Assembly (NCBI RefSeq): GCF_026107645.2
Contig: NZ_JAPCHV010000009.1
Coordinates: forward strand, 62,001-126,000
Source: Flavobacterium sp. MFBS3-15
Lineage (GTDB): Bacteria > Bacteroidota > Bacteroidia > Flavobacteriales > Flavobacteriaceae
DNA: 64,000 nt
Direction of reading: 5' to 3'
Shown: positions 8,547-17,128 of the stretch, one piece after another
Layout of the letters: each line of letters opens with the position of its first letter
Numbering within the stretch: the stretch's first letter is position 1
Notes under the pieces: model-generated
Told to the model about the DNA's origin: nothing
Seen by the model: only the letters and a program-made list of their open reading frames with translations
The model's database searches: none
Program-made: the position numbers and the translations under genes

Positions 8547-9263
8547 TTATGCTAAATTTTCGAGTCCGTATTCCGGATACACTTTTTGCAGGTAGGTTTT
8601 TGCTTTCGACGGCATCCTGAAAAGGACTACGTAATCATAAATGAACATCAGTGACAGTACAATAGACATTACTGTCGCGAGCAGAGGGCTTATCTCGCCA
8701 TCCAAAACAAAATGGGAAAACTGCATTGGCACCGTCATCATGACACCAAACCCGCCGCAGCTGAATATGATTTCCTCGAAAAGCCATTTATGCCCCGTAT
8801 CTTTCAGTTTTTTGCGGTATTGTTTTTTCAGGCGGTGCAATTTCCATGAGGAAGTGACTAAAAATGCCAGCATGAATAAAGCGTAGCTATGATGATAGGC
8901 CATGAGTGAATGGTACATTCCCCAAGTTGCCAACACAGCAATTAAAAGCACAGGGAAGGTTAATACCGACCTGAATTCCCGCCATACCAATCTGTAATAC
9001 CTTTTAAATAGCGCATTGTGCCGTTCGGCCACAATATCGCTAAAGCCAAAGATGCCAAACTTTTTGAACTCCGCCTGCAATGCCTCCTCAAACGATAGCA
9101 AGGGCTCCTCCTCCCAACGCTGCTCAATGGCATGGGCCAGATGGTCGGCCAGCTCGCATTGCAGATCGTGGTAATCTACGTAGTGTTTTCGGGTAAAGTC
9201 AAACAGCTCCCTAAGCTGTTCCGCATTTATTTTTTTAGACTTTTCGTTAATTGTCTTTTCCAT
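8547..9263 (-). CDS. Membrane protein with soluble N-terminal region, PadR-linked
   Basis: The 238-residue protein has a soluble, helical N-terminus (about 1-80, with YHDLQCELADHLAHAIEQRW and LSFEEALQAEFKKFG, resembling the short DUF1700-type helical domain that pairs with PadR genes) and four membrane helices (about 95-230). I do not recognise a named family. The start ATG overlaps the padR stop by one base (TGATG), so it is translationally coupled to padR. Such PadR-coupled membrane proteins may act as regulators of PadR or as membrane stress sensors, but no function is established here. Confidence 0.85.
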   Translation of the reverse strand: MEKTINEKSKKINAEQLRELFDFTRKHYVDYHDLQCELADHLAHAIEQRWEEEPLLSFEEALQAEFKKFGIFGFSDIVAERHNALFKRYYRLVWREFRSVLTFPVLLIAVLATWGMYHSLMAYHHSYALFMLAFLVTSSWKLHRLKKQYRKKLKDTGHKWLFEEIIFSCGGFGVMMTVPMQFSHFVLDGEISPLLATVMSIVLSLMFIYDYVVLFRMPSKAKTYLQKVYPEYGLENLA

Positions 9264-9607
9264 CAGTATTCCGGTTTAAGCACAGCTCCTCCTACCAGGC
9301 TCTGCATGTTCTTAATGAATTCTTCCAGCTCTGCAAGCCGGTTCACAGTTTCGGTTTTTCCGCTTTTGGTAAGCCTGTAGTACTTGCGCAGGCGGTTATC
9401 TACCTTTTCCACCTCTACCTCCAGGTGGCCATCGCCTTCCAGCCGGTGGAGTGCGGGATAGAGGGCGCCTTCGGTGATATTTAGCCCGCCACCGGTTATT
9501 AGCTTTACCCTTTGTGTAATCTCATAACCATACATCCTGCCGTTTTCCTCCAGCAGCTTCATTATAATTGTAGTAAGGCTGCCTTTGTACAGTTGCGAAT
9601 TTTTCAT
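9263..9607 (-). CDS. PadR family transcriptional regulator
   Basis: A 114-residue winged-helix repressor of the PadR-s1 type: KGSLTTIIMKLLEENGRMYGYEITQRV (helices 1-3), then ITEGALYPALHRLEGDGHLEV (recognition helix and wing) and RKYYRLTKSG, and a C-terminal dimerisation helix. It is the first gene of a four-gene operon with a membrane protein and an ABC exporter. A perfect palindrome ttatgcataa (9644-9653) lies just upstream of its -7 box and is a candidate for self-repression. Confidence 0.93.
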   Translation of the reverse strand: MKNSQLYKGSLTTIIMKLLEENGRMYGYEITQRVKLITGGGLNITEGALYPALHRLEGDGHLEVEVEKVDNRLRKYYRLTKSGKTETVNRLAELEEFIKNMQSLVGGAVLKPEY

Positions 9608-9625
9608 CAGTTGCTATTTACTGAA

Positions 9626-9633
9626 CAAAAATA
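9626..9633 (-). promoter_or_regulatory. Candidate -7 promoter box for the padR operon
   Basis: TATTTTTG on the minus strand fits TAnnTTTG. It lies 18 bases before the padR ATG, implying a very short leader. Confidence 0.5.
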
Positions 9634-9657
9634 CATAATAATCTTATGCATAATAAT
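9634..9657. promoter_or_regulatory. Candidate PadR operator
   Basis: A perfect 10-bp palindrome ttatgcataa (9644-9653) overlaps two direct copies of cataataat (9634-9642 and 9649-9657). It sits between the divergent padR and ferredoxin-reductase genes, next to the padR -7 box, where a repressor would block both promoters. PadR proteins bind palindromes of this size, but this site has not been shown. Confidence 0.4.
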
Positions 9658-9707
9658 TTTAGGTATATTAAAAATTTGTATTATTTCATTTCCGCAAAAG
9701 GAATGCT

Positions 9708-9715
9708 TATTTTTG
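9708..9715 (+). promoter_or_regulatory. Candidate -7 promoter box for the ferredoxin reductase gene
   Basis: TATTTTTG fits TAnnTTTG and lies 14 bases before the ATG at 9730, so the leader would be under 12 bases. It supports the choice of 9730 over the earlier in-frame ATG at 9646. Confidence 0.5.
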
Positions 9716-9729
9716 CAGAAATATTCAAC

Positions 9730-10782
9730 ATGTCAACATTTCATTCACTTGTCATAAAAGATATCAGGCGCGAAACACCACAAGCCGTTTCGATTGCCTT
9801 TGAAATACCCGAAAAACTTAAGGGTGATTATAATTTTACCGCTGGCCAGTATATAAACATTAAAACGCAGTTTGAAGGGCAGGAAATACGAAAGGCCTAT
9901 TCCATCTGCTCTGCACCCGGAAGCAACGAGCTCAGGGTAGCCATCAAAGCTGTAAAAAATGGAGGCTTCTCTGTTTTTGCCAATGAAAAGCTTGCACCGG
10001 GCGACACCATGGAGGTGGGTACCCCCGAAGGCAAGTTCACTTTTGAACCTAAGGCCGACAGGCAGCGCAATTATGCAGCCTTTGCTGCAGGTAGTGGTAT
10101 AACACCGGTATTGGCAATATTACAATCTGTACTACAGGGAGAACCCGAAAGCACATTTGTTTTGGTATATGGGAACCGTACGCCACAGGAAACCATTTTC
10201 CACGATTTTTTACATGAGCTCCAGCAGAAGTATGTAGGTCGTTTCTTTGTGCATTTTGTGTACAGCCAGGCACGTGCCGAAGACTCACTTTTCGGAAGGA
10301 TTGAACGTTCCACAGTAAACTTTGTGCTGAAGAATAAACATAAGGAAAAGGATTTTGAAAAATTCTATCTGTGTGGTCCTGAAGACATGATCCTTACGGT
10401 TAATGATGTTTTAAAGGAAAACAATATCCCTGAAAAGAACATTAAGTTTGAATTGTTCTCAACCCCGATTGCTGAGAAAAAAATTCAGGAAAACCTGGAC
10501 GGGCAAACCAAAATCACAGTATTGGTTGACGATGAAGAGGTAACCTTTATGATGTCACAGCAAATGACAATACTGGATGCCGCTCTTAAGCAAGGCATAG
10601 ATGCTCCATATTCCTGCCAGGGTGGAATTTGCAGTAGTTGTATGGCCCGTTTGTCAGGAGGAAAGGCCGAGATGAAAAAGAACGCCATCCTTACTGATAG
10701 CGAAATCGCCGAGGGGCTCATTCTTACGTGTCAGGCGCACCCTACAACATCGGAGATTTATGTGGATTTTGATGATGTTTAA
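9730..10782 (+). CDS. PaaE-like ferredoxin-NAD(P) reductase with C-terminal 2Fe-2S domain
   Basis: A 350-residue electron-transfer protein with three parts: an FAD-binding barrel (1-105, RKAYSICSAPG is the flavin motif), an NAD(P)-binding domain (about 110-235, AAGSGITPVLAIL and FYLCGPEDM) and a plant-type [2Fe-2S] ferredoxin domain (about 265-350) with C-x4-C-x2-C (CQGGICSSC) and a distal Cys in ILTCQAHP. It resembles PaaE, the reductase of phenylacetyl-CoA epoxidase, and related Hmp/oxygenase reductases. No paaABCD genes are nearby, so the partner oxygenase is unknown; it may be the acyl-ACP desaturase at 15648, but this is a guess. Confidence 0.88.
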   Translation: MSTFHSLVIKDIRRETPQAVSIAFEIPEKLKGDYNFTAGQYINIKTQFEGQEIRKAYSICSAPGSNELRVAIKAVKNGGFSVFANEKLAPGDTMEVGTPEGKFTFEPKADRQRNYAAFAAGSGITPVLAILQSVLQGEPESTFVLVYGNRTPQETIFHDFLHELQQKYVGRFFVHFVYSQARAEDSLFGRIERSTVNFVLKNKHKEKDFEKFYLCGPEDMILTVNDVLKENNIPEKNIKFELFSTPIAEKKIQENLDGQTKITVLVDDEEVTFMMSQQMTILDAALKQGIDAPYSCQGGICSSCMARLSGGKAEMKKNAILTDSEIAEGLILTCQAHPTTSEIYVDFDDV

Positions 10783-10795
10783 GTAGTCAGATTAA

Positions 10796-10839
10796 ATATT
10801 AAAAGCCTCGGTATTTTCAAAACCTGGGGCTTTTAATAT
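10796..10839 (+). terminator. Terminator after the ferredoxin reductase gene
   Basis: A 12-bp perfect stem (atattaaaagcc at 10796-10807 with ggcttttaatat at 10828-10839) encloses a 20-base loop that itself can pair partly. Its T-rich arm gives a bidirectional AT-rich terminator 14 bases after the stop. Confidence 0.75.
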
Positions 10840-10864
10840 CTTATAGATATAGGTTTTAAATTAA

Positions 10865-10888
10865 AAAGCGCCCCAACCGGAGCGCTTT
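10865..10888 (-). terminator. Terminator after the sigma/anti-sigma operon
   Basis: AAAGCGC (10865-10871) pairs with GCGCTTT (10882-10888), with two more G-C pairs inside. On the minus strand the stem is followed by a run of T. It ends the minus-strand operon whose last stop is at 10928. Confidence 0.75.
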
Positions 10889-10927
10889 GAGAAACTACCT
10901 AAAAAATCATTAAGCCAACCAACAGGC

Positions 10928-12586
10928 TTAAAAACTAAAACTTATGCCGGAGTAAAGGCCTATAAAGTAAGGCTTAAAATTGCCCGCATCCCTGCTATAG
11001 GTATTTACCTGATATTTAAATGTGGGCTCAAAATTTGCCTGGAACGATTTCCAGAAACGGTACTTGAAACCAAGGCCGATGTTGGTACTGAAGTGTACAC
11101 TGTTTAGATTTTGTGCCTCGCCAACTTCAGCGCTGTATCCCTGTGTAGATATAACACTCACATTATTTTCATTAAGAAAAAGTGTACTCATCCCGCCTAT
11201 TACATCTATGCCAAACTTACGGTTTACAAGTGCATAGGACATTTCAACCGGCACTTCAATATAACCGGTAGACTGTATCATTGAACCGGTAAAGGTTTGC
11301 TCATTAGTAGAAAGGCTGCTGAAACTATTTGGTATAAGTTCCACGCCAGAGCCTCCGGCTATATGGTTGACGCTTTGTACCACAATGTTGGCTTTTCTTG
11401 CGTTTGATGAGACATTACTGGTTTGTCCGGTAAGTGAAGGGCGGAATTGTACGTCATTGGTAGCATAACTCATGTTTACCGTGTTAATTCCGGAACGTAT
11501 GGAAAGCCTGTCTGTTACCGCATAATTTATACCCACGCCATAGCTCAGGTCATTGTCAAAGTTTTTACTGTTCCCTGCAAACTGGCCGTCTATTGGCGAA
11601 CCTTCAGACATTGAGTTAAAAAATAGCGGGGCCACCTGGGGCTTAACGTTCCACTTGCCTTTATTGCTTTCTTCAGCAACTGCTTTTTCGCCGTCTGTTT
11701 TCCCTTCTGTTTTTTCCTTCCACAGTTTCTCCAACTCATTTTCCGGCTTCAGGACAGATGATGTATCAACAGTTGTTTCAGCTACCGCCTGTTCCATAGG
11801 CATGTCTCTTTCGATGATCCCTTGTTCTTCCACCATAGTCTTTAAAGGATCCTGCGAAAGATCTCCGCGTTGGTCCTTTTCATTGCCTGTAGCAAAGGCA
11901 TCATCAGTTTTGATTTTATCCCGGACACCTTGCTTGCCTGCCTTTTGTGATTTTACGTTAGATCCATTGTTGCTTGTGGAGCTATTATCCGGGCCATTAC
12001 TGTAGGCTAAAGCACCATTACCCTGAACATGATTTTGCTGAATACGTTTCCTTTTCTCGCCGTTAAAATTTCGGTGGCCTTTAGTATTGCTGCGCCCGGA
12101 ATTGCCTTCATGTGCAACCGCTTCTCCTTTGGCATTAAAACGAACACCGCGTTTAACTGGGATGTCCGATTTTCTTGTTGGACCTTCAACTCCTTCCGAA
12201 GGATGGCGTTTATCGTTGTTTGCGTCGCTTCCTTCTTCCGATGCTACCGCTGAATTCTGGCTGTTTATTATAGTACTGTCAACTATGATAATTCCATTGT
12301 TTGGGATAGGGTTGTCTGTTGGTATAATGCGTTTTGTCCCTTCTTTTTCAATAACAACCGGATTTTTGTTGGTATCGATACCGTTAAAATAAGGCATCGT
12401 AAGCACCGAGCCGATAATCAGCACGGCAGCAACACCCGAAAGTTTTATCCACAGTGGAATAACCCTTCGTTTTTTCTTTTCCCGGAGTTTCTCCTCGATG
12501 TTTTCCCAAACAAACTCAGGAGGCGTTATTTCAAAGTCCTTAAACTTTTCCTGAAATAACCTGTCTATGTTTTTTTTGTCATTCAT
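10928..12586 (-). CDS. Anti-sigma-like protein fused to outer-membrane beta-barrel
   Basis: The 552-residue protein has three parts. Residues 1-41 are charged and helical (DRLFQEKFKDFEITPPEFVWENIEEKL) like the cytoplasmic start of anti-sigma proteins; 42-64 form one membrane helix (WIKLSGVAAVLIIGSVLTMPYF); 65 to about 320 is a polar, Asn/Ser/Lys/Glu-rich linker with low complexity. The C-terminal part (about 325-552) alternates polar and hydrophobic residues in strands, with porin-like turns, and ends in an aromatic (SGISFSF), as in outer-membrane barrel proteins. It overlaps the ECF sigma gene by four bases (ATGA), which strongly suggests that it controls that sigma factor. Confidence 0.85.
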   Translation of the reverse strand: MNDKKNIDRLFQEKFKDFEITPPEFVWENIEEKLREKKKRRVIPLWIKLSGVAAVLIIGSVLTMPYFNGIDTNKNPVVIEKEGTKRIIPTDNPIPNNGIIIVDSTIINSQNSAVASEEGSDANNDKRHPSEGVEGPTRKSDIPVKRGVRFNAKGEAVAHEGNSGRSNTKGHRNFNGEKRKRIQQNHVQGNGALAYSNGPDNSSTSNNGSNVKSQKAGKQGVRDKIKTDDAFATGNEKDQRGDLSQDPLKTMVEEQGIIERDMPMEQAVAETTVDTSSVLKPENELEKLWKEKTEGKTDGEKAVAEESNKGKWNVKPQVAPLFFNSMSEGSPIDGQFAGNSKNFDNDLSYGVGINYAVTDRLSIRSGINTVNMSYATNDVQFRPSLTGQTSNVSSNARKANIVVQSVNHIAGGSGVELIPNSFSSLSTNEQTFTGSMIQSTGYIEVPVEMSYALVNRKFGIDVIGGMSTLFLNENNVSVISTQGYSAEVGEAQNLNSVHFSTNIGLGFKYRFWKSFQANFEPTFKYQVNTYSRDAGNFKPYFIGLYSGISFSF

Positions 12587-13125
12587 TTTGCTGTAGGTAT
12601 GCTTGTTCCCTGCTGCGCTTCAATCTTTTCTTTCAATATCATCCTTGCCCTTGCCAGGTTGGATTTAGAGGTGCCATCGGTAATTCCCAGCATCTCGGCA
12701 ATTTCCTTGTGTGAATAACCATCGATGACATACAGGTTAAATACCATTCTGTACCTGTCCGGCAATGCCTGGATTATCGAAACCAGGAAATCCATGCTGA
12801 TGTCATCTGCTTCAAGTTCCACTTCTGCCTCTTCAGGCAGGTTTTCACTTACTATTTCAAATATCCCTTCGGTGCGGTAGCGCTGCAATACATTATTTAC
12901 CATCACCCTTTTGGCCCAGCCTTCAAAGGAACCTTTGAACTGGTACTGTGCTATTTTTCTAAATATTAGCAGGAAGCCGTCCTGCAGGTTATCTTGTGCG
13001 TCCTCATAATTGCGCGAGTACTTGAGGCATACCGAAAACAACTTTGGGGCCAGTAGCCTGTACAATTGTTCCTGAGCCTTTATGCTGTCCCGCTGGCAAT
13101 CTTTTATGATTTCGTCTAACCCCAA
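12583..13125 (-). CDS. ECF-type RNA polymerase sigma factor
   Basis: A 180-residue sigma-70 family factor with region 2 (about 22-95, CLKYSRNYEDAQDNLQDGFLLIF and FEGWAKRVMVNNV) and region 4 (about 120-170, LPDRYRMVFNLYVIDGYSHKEIAEMLGI and a recognition helix GTSKSNLARAR). The start is a TTG at 13123-13125: an in-frame TGA lies nine bases upstream, two nearby ATGs are out of frame, and the resulting MGLDEIIKDCQRDSIKAQEQLY matches the family. It lies 17 bases after a lipoprotein gene and overlaps the membrane/barrel protein gene downstream. Confidence 0.94.
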   Translation of the reverse strand: MGLDEIIKDCQRDSIKAQEQLYRLLAPKLFSVCLKYSRNYEDAQDNLQDGFLLIFRKIAQYQFKGSFEGWAKRVMVNNVLQRYRTEGIFEIVSENLPEEAEVELEADDISMDFLVSIIQALPDRYRMVFNLYVIDGYSHKEIAEMLGITDGTSKSNLARARMILKEKIEAQQGTSIPTAK

Positions 13126-13142
13126 TGGCTTTCATTCATTTT

Positions 13143-13565
13143 TTATTGTTGAACCGGTATCTCCACCTCCATGAATTCCTGGTCTCCGTTTGTATTCTCT
13201 CCTTTGTAAAACTTAAAGTGATACGAGCTTTCGGTATACAACGGCGAACACGTAACCTGGAATGTTCCTTCTTCCGGAACCAAAGTATCAATAGCCTTGC
13301 AGTCGGCATCGCGTATTACGAGTGCCTGTACCGCAACAATATGCGCATTGCCATCAGGCTCATAGTAAAAACCGTCAAAATAATAGCAATCAGTAGGCCT
13401 GTTGTATTTAATTTTAAAATCATACGTTTGTCCCGGCTGCATATATTCAGGCACTTCAACTGCCACAGCAGGCAGGAATGCAATGTCAAATTTTACCCTG
13501 TCTTCTTCCATTGAACAAGATGATATAAGACAAATTACGCCGAGCAACAACAAAATCTTTTTCAT
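13143..13565 (-). CDS. Lipoprotein of unknown function upstream of the sigma factor
   Basis: A 140-residue protein with a clear lipoprotein signal (LLLLGVICLISSC, Cys17) and a beta-rich mature part with three cysteines (DCYYFDGFYYE, DADCKAIDTL, VTCSPLY) that could form a disulfide. No family recognised. It ends 17 bases before the sigma start and probably shares its transcript, so it may belong to the envelope-signalling unit. Confidence 0.85.
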   Translation of the reverse strand: MKKILLLLGVICLISSCSMEEDRVKFDIAFLPAVAVEVPEYMQPGQTYDFKIKYNRPTDCYYFDGFYYEPDGNAHIVAVQALVIRDADCKAIDTLVPEEGTFQVTCSPLYTESSYHFKFYKGENTNGDQEFMEVEIPVQQ

Positions 13566-13639
13566 AAATCGTTTCTAAAATAAATTCACTTATTCCAATA
13601 GATGCACAAACTCAGGAAAGGTTGCGTATTTCAATAAAA

Positions 13640-13659
13640 AAACCCGAACAATCGGGTTT
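13640..13659 (-). terminator. recA terminator
   Basis: AAACCCGA (13640-13647) pairs with TCGGGTTT (13652-13659), loop caa plus one base; on the minus strand the stem is followed by seven T residues. It lies 8 bases after the recA stop. Confidence 0.88.
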
Positions 13660-13667
13660 TAAATGTA

Positions 13668-14669
13668 CTACATATTTTCTTTGATGATCTCCTTTATTTT
13701 GATTTCCAGTTCATCAGCGAGTTCCGGGTTGTCTTTGATGAGTGCCTTAACAGCGTCGCGGCCCTGCCCCAGTTTTGTATCGCCATAGCTGAACCAGGAT
13801 CCCGATTTCTTGATAATCTCAAATTCTACAGCCAAATCAAGTATTTCCCCCGTCTTGGAAACCCCTTCGCCATACATGATGTCAAATTCGGCAGTCTTGA
13901 ACGGCGGTGCCACCTTGTTTTTCACGATTTTCACCTTAGTACGGTTGCCAATTACATTCTCACCGTCTTTTATCTGGGAGGCGCGACGGATGTCGATGCG
14001 TACAGAGGCATAAAATTTCAGTGCATTACCACCGGTGGTAGTCTCAGGATTACCAAACATTACACCGATCTTCTCTCGAAGCTGATTGATGAAGAATACC
14101 GTACAGTTGGTTTTGCTTATGGTGGCCGTAAGCTTTCTTAGTGCCTGGCTCATGAGGCGTGCATGGAGCCCCATTTTAGAATCGCCCATTTCCCCTTCTA
14201 TCTCGCTCTTTGGCGTTAATGCAGCCACCGAGTCAATAACCACAATGTCGATTGCGCCTGAACGGATTAGGTTTTCGGCAATTTCAAGCGCTTGTTCACC
14301 ATTATCCGGCTGCGAAATGATAAGATTCTCTACATCCACATTGAGTTTTTCGGCATAGCTGCGGTCAAAAGCATGCTCAGCATCGATGAATGCGGCAATG
14401 CCACCTGCTTTTTGTGCTTCGGCAATGGCATGAAGCGTAAGGGTTGTTTTACCCGACGATTCCGGACCGTAAATTTCTATTATCCTGCCGCGCGGGTAGC
14501 CGTTTACACCAAGGGCAAGGTCTACACCAAGAGATCCCGAGGGTATCGATTCTACTTCTTCAACAGCCTGGTCACCCAGCTTCATTACGGTGCCTTTACC
14601 ATAGGCTTTGTCCAGTTTATCTAATGTTAGCTGTAATGCTTTTAGTTTTGCTTCTTTATCTCCGTTCAT
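13668..14669 (-). CDS. recA: Recombinase RecA
   Basis: RecA forms filaments on single-stranded DNA for homologous recombination and SOS induction. The 333-residue protein (usual length 330-350) has Walker [10 protein letters not shown], Walker [11 protein letters not shown], the [16 protein letters not shown]2-region motif with the Gln switch, and the C-terminal domain. I chose the ATG at 14667-14669 ([13 protein letters not shown]), the start seen in relatives. A start at 14738 would add 23 residues rich in Leu/His that look like non-coding leader. The 5' gap of 237 bases to the divergent acyltransferase gene is AT-rich; I found no clear -7 box or LexA-like site there. Confidence 0.98.
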   Translation of the reverse strand: MNGDKEAKLKALQLTLDKLDKAYGKGTVMKLGDQAVEEVESIPSGSLGVDLALGVNGYPRGRIIEIYGPESSGKTTLTLHAIAEAQKAGGIAAFIDAEHAFDRSYAEKLNVDVENLIISQPDNGEQALEIAENLIRSGAIDIVVIDSVAALTPKSEIEGEMGDSKMGLHARLMSQALRKLTATISKTNCTVFFINQLREKIGVMFGNPETTTGGNALKFYASVRIDIRRASQIKDGENVIGNRTKVKIVKNKVAPPFKTAEFDIMYGEGVSKTGEILDLAVEFEIIKKSGSWFSYGDTKLGQGRDAVKALIKDNPELADELEIKIKEIIKENM

Positions 14670-14906
14670 TGTTATAGATATATGATGTAAAAGTAATTCT
14701 TTTTTTGATGGCGTAAATATAAGAATATTTTCAAACAAAGTAATGCTTTAGTAGATTTTTTTACATCTTTTTTTAATTCTTTCAAACTACCTTCCTTTTT
14801 GGATATAAAAAATGTGATCTTCATCACTCCGCTATGCCTGCATACTAAAACTTTTTCGTATTCCACAAAAAGGGATTACTTTTACGGGAATTTTTTAAAA
14901 CCATAA

Positions 14907-15641
14907 ATGGAAAAGATATTATCCTATCCGTTATCCATAATTTTCTATTTGGCATTTTTAATAATGCTGCTCATTTTCCATCCTGTACAATGGGTATGCC
15001 TGAACGTATTTGGTTACCAGGCACACAAAAAAAGTGTCGACCTTCTTAACGGCTGCCTCGTGCGAACCACACATATATTGGGCACTACATATAACATACA
15101 GCATTTGGAACGCCTTCCGCAGGGAGTGCCGCTCATCATAGTGGCCAACCACCAAAGCATGTATGACATACCGCCAATAATATGGTTCATGCGCAAGGTT
15201 CACCCAAAATTCATCAGTAAAAAAGAGTTAGGCAAGGGCATTCCAAGTGTGTCATACAACCTTCGCCATGGCGGAAGCGTTTTGATAGACCGCAAAGACC
15301 CCAAGCAGGCCTTACCTGCCATTAAACAGATGGGCGAATACATTCAGAAACACAACCGTTCGGCAGTTATTTTCCCTGAAGGGACAAGGAGCAAGACAGG
15401 AGTGCCGAAGCGCTTTTCCGAAAACGGTCTTAAAATACTTTGTAAATACGCCCCTTCTGCGTATATTGTACCGGTTAGCATCAACAACTCATGGAAGTTG
15501 GTGCGTTTCGGGCAGTTCCCGTTAGGATTGGGGAACCGGCTGACTTTCACGGTACAGGAACCTTTTGCTATTAAAGATATTCCGTTTGCTGAAGTGATGG
15601 AGCGGACAGAGAATGCAGTAATAAAAGGAATAAAAAATTAA
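14907..15641 (+). CDS. 1-acyl-sn-glycerol-3-phosphate acyltransferase (PlsC family)
   Basis: The 244-residue enzyme transfers an acyl chain to lysophosphatidic acid in phospholipid synthesis at the inner membrane. It has an N-terminal membrane helix (about 6-30), the catalytic NHQSMYD box (H-x4-D), the glycerol-phosphate binding FPEGTRSKTG motif and a typical VPVSINNSW block. It ends six bases before an acyl-ACP desaturase gene, suggesting the pair makes phospholipids with unsaturated chains. A second PlsC paralogue lies at 42840-43589. Confidence 0.92.
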   Translation: MEKILSYPLSIIFYLAFLIMLLIFHPVQWVCLNVFGYQAHKKSVDLLNGCLVRTTHILGTTYNIQHLERLPQGVPLIIVANHQSMYDIPPIIWFMRKVHPKFISKKELGKGIPSVSYNLRHGGSVLIDRKDPKQALPAIKQMGEYIQKHNRSAVIFPEGTRSKTGVPKRFSENGLKILCKYAPSAYIVPVSINNSWKLVRFGQFPLGLGNRLTFTVQEPFAIKDIPFAEVMERTENAVIKGIKN

Positions 15642-15647
15642 GATACT

Positions 15648-16643
15648 ATGTCTACACACAATGTAAGGCTTGAGGTGATGCAATTGCTCGAAAAGGACAT
15701 CAACACTTTTGTTGATGAATACCTCATTCCGGTAGAAAAGATATGGCAGCCCAGCGACCTGCTGCCCGACCCGCAAAGCGAAAGCTTTCATGAAGACCTG
15801 AAGGAACTGCAGGAAATTGCAAAAGACCTTCCATACGACTTTTGGGTGGTAATGGTGGGCGACACCATAACCGAAGAAGCCCTGCCTACCTACGAATCGT
15901 GGCTGATGACCGTAGAAGGCATTAACCAGGTAGACGAAGGCGGCAACGGATGGTCTAAATGGGTACGGAGCTGGACAGGTGAAGAAAACCGCCATGGCGA
16001 TGTGCTCAACAAATACCTGTATCTTTCGGGCCGTGTGAACATGCGCGAGGTGGAAATGACTACGCAGCATCTTATCAACGACGGTTTCGATATTGGTACC
16101 GACCGTGACCCGTACAAAAATTTTGTATATACCAGCTTTCAGGAACTTGCCACCTATATATCGCACAACCGTGTATCACAACTGGCGAAGAAATACGGCG
16201 ACAACAAGTTATCTAAAACCTGCAGACTCATTGCGGGCGACGAGATGCGCCACCACATGGCTTACAGCGAATTCATCAACCGTATTTTCCAGGTAGATCC
16301 AAGCGAAATGATGCTGGCCTTCCAGTACATGATGAAGCAGAAGATCGTTATGCCGGCACACTTCCTAAGGGAATCAGGCCAAAAAATTGGGGAAGCTTTT
16401 GAGCAATTCTCGGATTCGGCACAGCGCATTGGGGTATATACTGCAATGGATTATGTAGATATCCTGCGTAAGCTTATTGAAAAATGGCAGATCGACAAGA
16501 TCGATGGGCTTACCGCCGAGGCCGAAAAAGCCCGCGACTTCCTGATGAAGCTCCCTGACCGTATGGCACGGATATCCGAAAGGCTTGTAATCCCTGAAGA
16601 ATCGCATATATTCAAGTGGGTAACACCTGCGTTGGTAAAATAA
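15648..16643 (+). CDS. Acyl-ACP desaturase (stearoyl-ACP desaturase family)
   Basis: A soluble di-iron enzyme that puts a double bond into acyl-ACP with O2 and reduced ferredoxin. The 331-residue protein has both carboxylate/His iron motifs of the ferritin-like fold: TGEENRHG (about 127-134) and AGDEMRHH (about 199-206). Length matches bacterial members. It directly follows the acyltransferase gene and ends in a strong terminator, so the two make one unit. Desaturation needs an electron donor; the ferredoxin reductase at 9730 is one candidate in the window. Confidence 0.93.
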   Translation: MSTHNVRLEVMQLLEKDINTFVDEYLIPVEKIWQPSDLLPDPQSESFHEDLKELQEIAKDLPYDFWVVMVGDTITEEALPTYESWLMTVEGINQVDEGGNGWSKWVRSWTGEENRHGDVLNKYLYLSGRVNMREVEMTTQHLINDGFDIGTDRDPYKNFVYTSFQELATYISHNRVSQLAKKYGDNKLSKTCRLIAGDEMRHHMAYSEFINRIFQVDPSEMMLAFQYMMKQKIVMPAHFLRESGQKIGEAFEQFSDSAQRIGVYTAMDYVDILRKLIEKWQIDKIDGLTAEAEKARDFLMKLPDRMARISERLVIPEESHIFKWVTPALVK

Positions 16644-16648
16644 TAATG

Positions 16649-16673
16649 AAGCTGCTTTAGGGCAGCTTTTTTT
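16649..16673 (+). terminator. Terminator after the desaturase gene
   Basis: AAGCTGC (16649-16655) pairs with GCAGCTT (16662-16668), loop tttagg, followed by a run of T to 16673. It lies 6 bases after the stop. Confidence 0.88.
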
Positions 16674-16684
16674 ACCTAACGAAA

Positions 16685-17125
16685 ATGAAAAAAATTCTAA
16701 TCGTTTTAATCGTAATCTTTATTGCCGGCTGCAGTAACATTCACACCAGTCATGGAGATGAAGCCGAAGATATAGCAGGGTTTATAAATCTTAAAGACTA
16801 TAAGCCTAAGCGGGTTGAATATGAATTAACAAAGATTGGTGATGACAGATTAGGGCCTGCGGATTATACATTGCAGGCAGTTGCTTACTTTGATCCCGGA
16901 ACTTTTGAAAAACTAAAGTCTGATTGCCAAAGCGATGAAAACTTAAACCAATTTTTTAACAGCAATACGTTTATGTTTGAATGGCTGCCACAAGAGATAA
17001 AAGAAGAGTTAGTTACGAATAAACAAAATGTGAAGTCTTACACAAATACTAAAATAAGCGCCAATCCAAATTGCGAAGTATGCTTTTTGGATAATAAGAT
17101 TTTAATTTACTACTTTACAAATTAG
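16685..17125 (+). CDS. Lipoprotein of unknown function
   Basis: A 146-residue protein with a lipoprotein signal (IVLIVIFIAGC, Cys16). The mature part is acidic and mixed alpha/beta, with a late CEVC pair (NPNCEVCFLDNK). No family recognised. It starts just after the desaturase terminator and ends three bases before the HD-domain gene, so the two are probably co-transcribed. Confidence 0.85.
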   Translation: MKKILIVLIVIFIAGCSNIHTSHGDEAEDIAGFINLKDYKPKRVEYELTKIGDDRLGPADYTLQAVAYFDPGTFEKLKSDCQSDENLNQFFNSNTFMFEWLPQEIKEELVTNKQNVKSYTNTKISANPNCEVCFLDNKILIYYFTN

Positions 17126-17128
17126 CCC

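Noticed and set aside
9646..9729. Longer N-terminus of the ferredoxin reductase from an earlier ATG
   Set aside because: Contains the -7 box and adds sequence not expected in the family. The ATG at 9730 gives the right N-terminus.
14672..14866. 64-residue frame before recA on the minus strand
   Set aside because: It lies in AT-rich leader DNA between divergent genes. It is Lys-rich with no motif, and not supported by spacing or a promoter.
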